Below, piece after piece: positions 43,359 to 50,991 of a stretch of 64,000 nt of DNA. How positions within the stretch are numbered: the first letter of the stretch is position 1; every line of letters begins with the position of its first letter. The DNA comes from Bremerella alba. Lineage in GTDB: Bacteria > Planctomycetota > Planctomycetia > Pirellulales > Pirellulaceae. The notes below the pieces were generated by a model. That model was not told where the DNA came from and made no database searches. It saw nothing but the letters and a program-made list of their open reading frames with translations. The stretch lies in the NCBI RefSeq assembly GCF_013618625.1, contig NZ_JABRWO010000009.1, positions 62,001-126,000 of the forward strand, in the 5' to 3' direction. Made by a program: the position numbers and the translations under genes.

Positions 43359-46028
43359 CTAGATCTTCTCCTCCAGCAAGTCGTGTCTTATCTGAATTGG
43401 ATCACCTTCCTCGATGATCCAGTCACCATATCGGTCCATCGACCATTCATTGATAGCTTCGATTGCCCCAGCCAGCATGACTTTGTGCGTGTCCGCCAAG
43501 GCTCTTAGGTCACCGAGATCCCACTCTGACTGGTTGAGTGTCGCGAGCAAAAAGGGTTTGTACCGGGCATCAATATTGATTTCGTCGTCGGTCTCGCCGT
43601 ATTCAGCCGACTCATCCTTAATTGCAGTAGCATCCGGCTTGCAATCTCCCTCAGGCATTTCCGATTCTTCTTCTATGTCACCTTCATCCTCTTCATCGAC
43701 GTCAGACATCGCTTCTTCCAGGATACCCGCGACAGCACGGGTTTCCGACAGGATTCGAGAAATCTCGCTATGATCCAATCGAAGTTCGCCCTCAGCATCT
43801 GTACCTACAGCCGAAGAAGCCGTTTTCGATGCTTCATGCTTGGAGATCAGATCATCGAGATCTTTGGAATCCAATTCCAACAATTTGTAGGCCTTACGCA
43901 GTGCCTTCACTTCATCACTTGTTATGACCTCATCAGCCGCCGCGATGCCAACAAGATATTCACCAACTACCAGGCGATGCTCACGAGACAATCGCTTGGC
44001 CAATGTCTTGCCAACCTTATTGTCGCCAGCCTGAGAATGAAGAAGTAAATACTGGAGGCACTCAAGTCGCTTAGAGTCGAAATCGGATAAGTTGAACTGA
44101 CCTTCCAGGTGATTCGAAATGTACTCCAACTCGACGTCATCAATCGTTCCATCCGCCTCCGCGATCGTTGTTCCCAACCGAAGAAGAGCAGATGCGGCCA
44201 TGTACTTGCGTTGATCCGTTGAATCGTCCTCTTGAAAGAAGAGGATAACCTTCTCGTCCCAGCGATAATTGGTCCCCGTCATGCGAACATCGGGTTCAAT
44301 CGCCAGCCCCATGGCGTCGGCTGATTGAACGATCTTCATGCACTGGGCCTTGGTTAATCGCTCTCGTTCCGGCAATCCCTTGATCTTGGCCAAGGCACCG
44401 ACAGGTACCAGCGGACGATGCTCCTCGTCAACGTGACCTTCCCAAGCTTGCATCCAGGCATCCATCTCGGGATGGTCACCTTGCCGCAATTCGTCCGGCA
44501 AAGCCTCATACGCTTCCGTAGTTACTTCCCCCCCGGCTTTTCGCGCGGCTCGGCTAAACGCTTTCAGGTGCTCGATGGATTCATTCCATATTTCCGCTAG
44601 TCCTTTAAACTGGGATGAGATGGCGAGTACGTCAGGCATCTTCGGCAGTTCGACATTGCTGATGGCGCCATAACCTTGCATTAATGAGGAGCTCGCCGGA
44701 TGGTAAGGAACACGCTTTTCCCGTTTACTTGCTCGAAGCTCAATTCCTTCACCATACTTTTCTCGATAACGAGTGCCGAACAGTGCTTTGAATTCATCCT
44801 CATGTCGACGCACAATGACGCTCGACGCCGATCGGGCGTCGTTCTGGCAGACATGAAACGCCGCGTCGACCGGGAGCGGCCGCTTGGCATTGAAGAGAAT
44901 CGCTAGGTATCGTTCGACCAACTCGTCGTTCCAGCGGGGAGTTTCGGCGATAGCCTTGGTTAACAAGTCTTCGGGCAACTGCTCTGATTCACTGCCGAGC
45001 AAGAGAGACAACCAGAGAAGCCCGCTTGCATATCGTCGAAATGAATTGGAGTACCCGTAGAGCGGTAGAAAGCGAATCATCTCCTCCGCAACCAAATAGA
45101 AATCTGCCCTATCTATGAGTACGCGTCTTTCAAGGCCGTAGAAATAGATGAAGACATACCCCAGTTCGACATTCGGATCCGCCTTTCCAGTCGAAAGCCA
45201 ATCCAGGTAGACAGACCGCTGTGCTGGGGTGCAGTGATAATAGCTCGGCCAATAAGGAAGCGAATCTCGAACAGGCGTTCCCGATTTGGCAACAACTAAC
45301 GTCGTATCGATCAACGATACGTCGAATTCTCCATGACAACCCACGTCGGAGGTGTATACCAAGGGATCACGGATGGCCCCGCGCCCAAAGTCTACTTCGG
45401 TACCTGCCCCGAGGAAACGGCAGTTAGGCTGACGACTCTCTGGTTCGCGTCGTACGCCGGGTGTAGGAGGATAGGAGCGGTTGGAACTCGGCGGGCGTGA
45501 ATTGGATGGCGCGCGTTCTCGTGTGGGAGATGGAATCGGCGATCGGGAGGAAGTTCTGCCCTGTGGAATGACTTCCACTAAATCATCGTCATTCGTGCGT
45601 ACATTTGTCCTACGGCTTTGCCGAGAATTGCTATTTCGTTCAGGCTGCGGTGCTTGATGTGAAACGTCGAGTATTGGTTCAATGTACTCTTCATCTGGAC
45701 TCGTCATGGCAGAGCTTATGGTCGCCTCAACAAATCCCAAGATTTGATTCCGCTTCCAGATGACTAGCTCCAGTCCAAGTACCATGATTAGCAAGAAGAA
45801 GGCTAAGCCAAAGCCTTGCCAGAGTGCCAAGATCAAAAAGCCTGCGGCGTGAAAAGCAGCAATGCCTCCGAGTATGGCAACGAACGTCGAATTGTCGTTT
45901 TCTTCGTTCGGCGCCGGCTCCTCAGCCGTGAATTGCCCATTGCAGTGAGAACAGCGAATGGTCTTGCCGATAAACCTGGATTCGATCTCCAGATCCGTTC
46001 CACAATGAGGACATGGGGAGATTGGCAT
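43359..46028 (-). CDS. Zinc-ribbon membrane protein with TerB-N/TerB/TerB-C domains
   Basis: An 889-residue protein. Residues 6-29 form a zinc ribbon (C6, C9, C26, C29), then two transmembrane helices (about 47-90), a Ser/Pro-rich linker (about 125-200), a TerB-N domain (from about 205: CRFLGAGTEVDFGRGAIRDP ...), a central TerB-like helical domain (about 620-760, AASALLRLGTTIAEADGTIDDVE ...) and a TerB-C end (about 810-885). TerB domains bind divalent cations and are linked to tellurite resistance, stress and phage defence. It is the first gene of the three-gene operon. The membrane anchor suggests the complex sits at the inner membrane, perhaps sensing phage DNA entry. Confidence 0.85.
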   Translation of the reverse strand: MPISPCPHCGTDLEIESRFIGKTIRCSHCNGQFTAEEPAPNEENDNSTFVAILGGIAAFHAAGFLILALWQGFGLAFFLLIMVLGLELVIWKRNQILGFVEATISSAMTSPDEEYIEPILDVSHQAPQPERNSNSRQSRRTNVRTNDDDLVEVIPQGRTSSRSPIPSPTRERAPSNSRPPSSNRSYPPTPGVRREPESRQPNCRFLGAGTEVDFGRGAIRDPLVYTSDVGCHGEFDVSLIDTTLVVAKSGTPVRDSLPYWPSYYHCTPAQRSVYLDWLSTGKADPNVELGYVFIYFYGLERRVLIDRADFYLVAEEMIRFLPLYGYSNSFRRYASGLLWLSLLLGSESEQLPEDLLTKAIAETPRWNDELVERYLAILFNAKRPLPVDAAFHVCQNDARSASSVIVRRHEDEFKALFGTRYREKYGEGIELRASKREKRVPYHPASSSLMQGYGAISNVELPKMPDVLAISSQFKGLAEIWNESIEHLKAFSRAARKAGGEVTTEAYEALPDELRQGDHPEMDAWMQAWEGHVDEEHRPLVPVGALAKIKGLPERERLTKAQCMKIVQSADAMGLAIEPDVRMTGTNYRWDEKVILFFQEDDSTDQRKYMAASALLRLGTTIAEADGTIDDVELEYISNHLEGQFNLSDFDSKRLECLQYLLLHSQAGDNKVGKTLAKRLSREHRLVVGEYLVGIAAADEVITSDEVKALRKAYKLLELDSKDLDDLISKHEASKTASSAVGTDAEGELRLDHSEISRILSETRAVAGILEEAMSDVDEEDEGDIEEESEMPEGDCKPDATAIKDESAEYGETDDEINIDARYKPFLLATLNQSEWDLGDLRALADTHKVMLAGAIEAINEWSMDRYGDWIIEEGDPIQIRHDLLEEKI

Positions 46029-46720
46029 CAGCTTTTGTGAGATCCAGAAAGTTGTGAGAACAGTAGAGTGGTTTCAGACCATTCTAATGGGTGGCGAATC
46101 GCGTTTGTAGTATTTGATGGGTTTTGTAAAAGGGTATGACGACATGTTCGAGACGACGTCCGTCGTATTGTCTTTCAACCCTTCTTTTGCGGTACGAATT
46201 CAAAGCCTGCCGGCCCCATGTGACGCGGAAATACCTAAATTAGCCGCCAATTCGTGTCATAAGATAGAAAAAGGTGTGTTCAACCAGCGTCATGGAGGCC
46301 ATCGAAAGTGCCTCCAAAGACTAAATTTTGGAGCAATTTGTGTCATAACAATATGATGGGACGATTATCTCGTGGTCGCATTGGAAGACCGCCGGTCAAC
46401 TGATTCTAAAATTCACTTGTTTCAGAATGAATCGACCTCGTCCCGCCGATCTGCGATCATCTCATTCATGATGCTGCTCCTTGTCCGAGCCCTCCCAATC
46501 GCGGGGTTGGGAAAGCTTCTTTCCACCAAAAAATTATGCCCGGCATCCAAAAAACGATCGTTGCTGAGTGAATTTCTCTGCAGCGATTTCATAACTTTGA
46601 GACAATTGAGAGAAAGTACGTAGTTGGCCCGAACTCTCCATCGGCTTGCCAAGCCTCAGGAGGAGCTTCTGGCTCATGCAGTAGCTAGGCGATTTGGATG
46701 TAGTTGCGAAGGAGTAAAGG
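46029..46720. other. Intergenic region with repeated boxes and a hairpin
   Basis: 692 bases between the divergent TerB operon and the 170-residue gene. Two near-identical 15-base boxes CAATT[CT]GTGTCATAA lie at 46248-46262 and 46334-46348, 86 bases apart, enclosing a hairpin (stem TGGAGGC 46293-46299 / 46310-46316). No coding sequence is supported. It is the only promoter space for the TerB operon and for the recombinase operon, so these boxes are candidate control sites. Confidence 0.6.
46248..46348. repeat. Pair of direct 15-bp boxes flanking a hairpin
   Basis: CAATTCGTGTCATAA (46248-46262) and CAATTTGTGTCATAA (46334-46348) differ at one base. A 7-bp stem with a 10-base loop lies between them. 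They may be operators of the TerB operon (start 46028) or of the opposite gene (46721). Confidence 0.6.
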
Positions 46721-47233
46721 ATGGTTTCAGTCCCCACGGATAAGGGTGAGATTGATTTACCAGAAAGTCTAATATCCGCAGTTCAAAGGCAGGCGAGTGA
46801 GAATGCCATCGCAGCTGCAGCGATCATCCGAAGTTGGGGACCTCGACCTGACCAAAAGATCGTTCTTCCTGGAGCCTTTTTGCTCGAAATTGGCTCACTT
46901 TCATTGCTCATGGAATGGGAAGACTTGGGGCATTTGGATGTCCTAGGCGAAAATATGCCAGAGCTAGAGCAGGTTAAGGAGGAATTTCTCATTCGATGCC
47001 TGGGAGGGCTGGTAGCATTTCGGGATGCAGCCGAAACTCCAATCACTTCTTTGATGCTCACGACGCTGACCGAAAAGTTCTCTTGGGACGGCCCTGAGCT
47101 CATGAACGCTTCGTTTGTCCTCGATGAGGTTGACGAAGATGAATTGGTAGACGCATTGGCAACATTTCTTTGGAGCAACCGAGCGGCGATCGAACAAATT
47201 ATAATTGAGGAGCGAGCCAGTGAAGAAACGTAG
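46721..47233 (+). CDS. Unknown protein upstream of and overlapping the recombinase
   Basis: A 170-residue acidic protein (rich in Glu/Asp, WEDLGHLDVLGENMPELEQ, VDEDELVDALATFL) with no domain I recognise. AAGGAG lies at a good distance from the ATG. The last 14 bases overlap the start of the serine recombinase at 47220, so the two are translationally coupled. Such a small acidic partner could be a directionality or excision factor, or an accessory protein of the recombinase, but that is inference from position only. It is soluble; no signal peptide or membrane segment is seen. Confidence 0.75.
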   Translation: MVSVPTDKGEIDLPESLISAVQRQASENAIAAAAIIRSWGPRPDQKIVLPGAFLLEIGSLSLLMEWEDLGHLDVLGENMPELEQVKEEFLIRCLGGLVAFRDAAETPITSLMLTTLTEKFSWDGPELMNASFVLDEVDEDELVDALATFLWSNRAAIEQIIIEERASEET

Positions 47234-49169
47234 TGAGCAGGGAAGGGCCCTCTTTTATAGCCGTGACTCAGGCGGTCGCCACGAAGCAACTCCTCCCGAA
47301 TACGTTCGTTGGGCGGAGCGTCGGGCAGCCGAACTAGGACTCCAATTCGACGGAACTCCTGAAGCGATTCAGGAGATGATTCAAAGCGGCGAGTCGGTAC
47401 GAGGGGATATATTTTTCGATTTCAGCGTACCGGGGAATATCTTGTCACGAAAAGGCCTCGATGCTCTGAGGAGTACTGCCAAGACCGACCTAAAGGTGTC
47501 GCATATTTTCTCGCCTAAGCGGAATCGACTTGCTCGTCCTGATAACGCAACGGATGGAATCAATTTAGAGAACGATCTTAGAAAGCTGGGAATCACTCTC
47601 GTCTTCATGGATCGATCGCTGGAGCCACTTAAACCACGACAACGCATGCCAATTGGCGAGCTTGTCATGGCCGCAATTGATTATGATCGTTCCGCAGAGG
47701 ATCGAAGAGAGCTTGCACAGAAGATAATTTACGCCCACATCCGATTGGCGAAAGACGCATATTCTACTGGAGGACAACCTCCATATGGATTTCGACGCTG
47801 GCTCGTCAATGAGAGTGGCGAGGCGTTGCGCGAATTAGAGAAAGGCGAGATCGTTCGACGACAGGGCCATCATGTCGTTTGGCTCCCAAGCGATGATGCT
47901 GAGTGGACGACGATTCATCGAATCTTGGAGTTGCTTAAAACCAATTCCGCGCACGGCGTTGCCAAGATTCTTACATCGGAGGGAATTCCAACCCCAAATC
48001 ATGGTCGATACCGAACGGACAATGGAGTACCGCACACGACAAATGGGCGCTGGAATCAGACGACGATCATCAACATTGCGAGAAACCCGCTGCTCGTTGG
48101 GGTAATGTCATATGGACGTCGTGCAATGGGTGATCAACTACGGGCAACGCCCAATGGTCCGCGTGAATTGACCGATTCTGATCTTAACGAGCATTCAAAC
48201 TCGCCAAAGGTCGTAAGGAATTCCAATGAGAACCTGATCGAAGCTCAGGCGAAATTTGAGCCACGAGTTGATCCGATCGAGCGCCAAGCACTCATTGACG
48301 AACTGGATCGACGAGGTGGAACTCAGCGTGGAAAGCCTCGTTCGCGAAACCCCGCTCAAAATCCACTGGGTGTGCGTCTATTTGATATGACTTGTGGCTG
48401 GCCCATGTACCGAATTCCATACAAGGGTTCATTCCGTTATCGGTGCGGACTCTACTCGCAGAGCTGTGGTGGTCAGTGCCATCATAATCACGTAGATGGC
48501 GTGGTGGCCACAAAGTTTGCGTTGAACTGCGTGCGTCAAAAGCTGTTGTCACCGACCGTTATGCCAAAGCTTGAGAAGCGTCTTCGTGAACTGTCTGAGC
48601 GAAACGACCAATCAGATCGAAATGCACCCCTTCTCGCTAAAAAGCAGCGCGAGCTTTCTGAGCTGCAGGACCTTAGAGAGAAGAGCGTTGAGAACATGGG
48701 CCGGGCCAAGAATGATGCCCAATACAACGCATTGGCCAAGCGATTCGATCAGCTTGAGGAGCAAATTGCTTCTATCGAATCTGCAATCAAAAAGCTAGAG
48801 GACGAGCTTCATTCCTCTCCGGTTGGTGAGGATGAAGTGGCAATGGTTATGGCCGCAGTTCACCAGTTATCGGAGTTGGCCGGCAAGGCAGACAACCTGG
48901 AACTTGCCCGGCAGATTTTTCAATTGACGAACTTGCGAATGTTCATGCGTTTTCGCCCCACACGGCCAAAGAAGCGCGTTATAAATAAACTAGTCGGTGG
49001 AGTTGTGACATTCGGTGACGCAGCTTCGCCTGTTGAGATTTACGAGGGAGCGACTGCGCATAAAGAAGTTCGCTCCGGAGCAAAAGCCTCGGATCCCCTC
49101 CGTAGAAGTGACTTTTCCGATGGAGAGAATAAGTCGTTACGAAATGTAAGTCGGGGTGACACGATTTGA
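47220..49169 (+). CDS. Large serine recombinase
   Basis: About 649 residues from the GTG at 47220, chosen because GAGGAG lies seven bases before it; TTG 47205 is possible. The N-terminal catalytic domain begins ALFYSRDSGGRHE, with the nucleophile Ser most likely in YSRDSGG (S14 or S17), followed by a recombinase domain (from about residue 180, PPYGFRRWL ...), a zinc ribbon (TCGWPM ... YRCGLYSQSCGGQC) and a long coiled coil (about 440-545), as in phage and ICE integrases. The stop codon lies inside a tRNA-Pro fragment (49151-49197), so the C-terminus is read from the attachment site. It probably integrated and excises the island on its left. Confidence 0.9.
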   Translation: MKKRSEQGRALFYSRDSGGRHEATPPEYVRWAERRAAELGLQFDGTPEAIQEMIQSGESVRGDIFFDFSVPGNILSRKGLDALRSTAKTDLKVSHIFSPKRNRLARPDNATDGINLENDLRKLGITLVFMDRSLEPLKPRQRMPIGELVMAAIDYDRSAEDRRELAQKIIYAHIRLAKDAYSTGGQPPYGFRRWLVNESGEALRELEKGEIVRRQGHHVVWLPSDDAEWTTIHRILELLKTNSAHGVAKILTSEGIPTPNHGRYRTDNGVPHTTNGRWNQTTIINIARNPLLVGVMSYGRRAMGDQLRATPNGPRELTDSDLNEHSNSPKVVRNSNENLIEAQAKFEPRVDPIERQALIDELDRRGGTQRGKPRSRNPAQNPLGVRLFDMTCGWPMYRIPYKGSFRYRCGLYSQSCGGQCHHNHVDGVVATKFALNCVRQKLLSPTVMPKLEKRLRELSERNDQSDRNAPLLAKKQRELSELQDLREKSVENMGRAKNDAQYNALAKRFDQLEEQIASIESAIKKLEDELHSSPVGEDEVAMVMAAVHQLSELAGKADNLELARQIFQLTNLRMFMRFRPTRPKKRVINKLVGGVVTFGDAASPVEIYEGATAHKEVRSGAKASDPLRRSDFSDGENKSLRNVSRGDTI

Positions 49170-49197
49170 ACGTGCGACCTCTGCGTCCCGAACGCAG
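49151..49197 (-). tRNA. 3' half of a tRNA-Pro gene (anticodon CGG): probable attachment site
   Basis: On the minus strand this reads as the anticodon stem-loop CTGCGTTCGGGACGCAG (anticodon CGG), variable loop, T-arm with TTCAAAT loop, acceptor strand CACCCCG and discriminator A. The D-arm and 5' acceptor strand are missing; the flanking sequence on the 5' side cannot supply CGGGGTG. It is therefore a duplicated 3' end, the kind left at one side of an integrated element. The 3' CCA is not encoded. Confidence 0.8.
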
Positions 49198-49270
49198 AAC
49201 GTGATACCTCAGGGGAATTTTCTGTGGCTGTAAGTAGCTTCTGGTAAATGGTTTGCGTCGCGCATTGTTG

Positions 49271-49426
49271 GATACCTTTTGGGGTGGCGATGGTGATACC
49301 TTTTGCGATACCTTCGGTGATACCTTTTGCGATACCTTCGGTGATACCTTTTGCGATACCTTCGGTGATACCTTTTGCGATACCTTTTGCGATACCTTTT
49401 GCGATACCTTCGGTGATACCTTTGGG
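49271..49426. repeat. 12-bp tandem repeat array next to the attachment site
   Basis: Thirteen units of 12 bp begin GATACCTT (starts 49271, a degenerate unit at 49283, then 49295 to 49415 every 12 bases). Units alternate mainly between GATACCTTTTGC and GATACCTTCGGT, giving a 24-bp higher period. All frames on both strands stay open over the array because 12 is a multiple of three. A further GATACCTC unit lies at 49203, next to the tRNA-Pro fragment. Confidence 0.85.
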
Positions 49427-49534
49427 ACGAGTTTGGGAGGAAAATTTGAACAGAATGGTGCTAATAGGATCTCCAGAAGAGGCCTAAGAGCGAACTCCAA
49501 CGTGATAGACAGAGACCGCAAAGTTACTCAATGA

Positions 49535-50991
49535 ATTGTTCTCTAAGAGTTAGCCCGGAAGATTCAGGTTGGATCTAGAAACAACTCGTTAGTAAAGTCG
49601 GCTTTACTTGTTGCCGACACTAGTAAAGTTTTTGGGGAATTTCTTTACTAGTGCCCCTCAGTCACCTTTCCTGGCCAGCCAGGGGCCTAAGAGGCAATAG
49701 CCGTCAAATTCCTATGGAGTATCGGCCAAGTCGAGGACTCTTACTTCTGAAGCTCAACGAATTCTTCTTCGTCGCTAAAATCCGTGAGGGATCTGCTGTC
49801 GAGAATCTAAATTTGGTGTCTTTCGTTTGATTGATCGAAGTGTTGTCGTCTCAGTAGTCAGGAGGAGCCGCCACTTTCAACGAATTTGTGCCGGAATTAC
49901 TAATAGATGGTTTTTAGGTTCTCGGAGTTGGCCAACTTGGCATAGGTCAACCTTAGTCTTCTTGCACGTCTACGATCGTTGCTAAACAAAAGGTTAAATT
50001 CACCTCGTGATGGAAGCTTCTCCGGGAGATCTTCTAGCGACAGTGCCTGAACCTTTCGTCTCGTATCTTCGTTTTTCTGGCTGTGATGTTTGGTTTAAGG
50101 CTACTCGTTGAGTTGTCGTCCGACTTTCAATCCCGCTAACGATCATCCCTACCCGGGGCATGGCTTCAAGCAGGAACCCAGTGCCTGCTCGGCGGGATAA
50201 TGGGAGCGGCTCTCTGTGGTGGCCTAGCCATCAGACTTCCATTGAGGGCAGGTTTGCCATCGCCGTAGCTCTAGGCATGCTTTTGCTGGCTAACCGTTAG
50301 ATCTGTTCAGACGCGAGTATTCCGAAGCTCGACGAAGCCAACCCATTGGATGAGGGCGAGCCAGAGAACGCCCAGCCCACTTCAGCGAACTGATTTTCGG
50401 TCATGGTGCTACACCAGACCAGCATGACGGAAAGCCCAAATTAGTCCTAGCTATATCGGATAAATAGCCCTCGGCTTCGGTTCGTGGTTGGGTATAACGC
50501 GTTTCTGCCTGACAGACATCCTACTGATTGCCATACCTCCACCATGCAACGCAGCCAATCTTGCGACTTCACTGCACTTGTATTTTGACAGCAGGTAAAC
50601 GACGCGCCTATTCTGTGAATTCGTATTACAGCCTGCCTACTGCCCTCCCTGAGATTTTTCCCTCCTGGCAAAGTGAGAACCTGCACCATGTTTCTGTCCA
50701 GTTGCCGCCATCCAGTACGGACCGAACTACGACAAGCCTTCACGCTCGTTGCACTTCTTGTCGTGATCGCCGAATCTCGAAACGTCTTCGTTCGACTGTC
50801 CTGACCCCAGAAAGCCTCTCTGTCAAATGCGAGACGAATCCCGACAGCTATTTGAGAATGCAAAAGGCCAGATGCGTTTAACACGAGCAAATCTTCTATG
50901 GACCCCCTCAGAGAAGCTTGTGCTTTCTCCAGCAGAAGGACAATTACAACTGCCCTACGCCGATTCGTCCTGAGAACGAGTTAGGACCAGG
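49535..50991. other. Gene-poor segment with coding relics
   Basis: About 1.45 kb without an intact gene. It contains the DUF1559 N-terminal relic (50688-50804) and other short protein-like stretches broken by stops, such as an acidic end near 50330-50392 (DEANPLDEGEPENAQ) that I cannot assign. It lies right behind the attachment site and the repeat array and looks like debris from old insertions or deletions. Confidence 0.55.
50688..50804 (+). pseudogene. Relic of a DUF1559 protein N-terminus
   Basis: A 38-codon frame whose centre reads RQAFTLVALLVVIAES, clearly the pilin-like prepilin motif GFTLVELLVVIAI of DUF1559 proteins (compare the intact gene at 53780), with the conserved Glu changed to Ala and a stop soon after. 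The remainder of the gene is missing. It shows that a second DUF1559 gene once stood here. Confidence 0.65.

Noticed and set aside
39837-46028. Complete BREX system
   Set aside because: No PglZ, BrxC, PglX methylase or BrxL/A/B is present; only BrxD- and BrxH-like genes with a TerB protein.
49151-49230. Complete tRNA-Pro
   Set aside because: Only the anticodon arm, T-arm and 3' acceptor strand are present; the D-arm and 5' acceptor strand cannot be found in the flanking sequence.
49271-49426. CRISPR-like array
   Set aside because: Units are 12 bp and directly contiguous without spacers, and no cas genes are nearby.
48979-49521. Minus-strand 180-codon frame with KVSQ/KVSP repeats
   Set aside because: It lies opposite the recombinase end and the tRNA fragment and is open only because the 12-bp repeat has no stops; no start signal or family features.
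50447-50890. Minus-strand 147-codon frame
   Set aside because: Opposite to the recognisable DUF1559 relic; composition is not protein-like.
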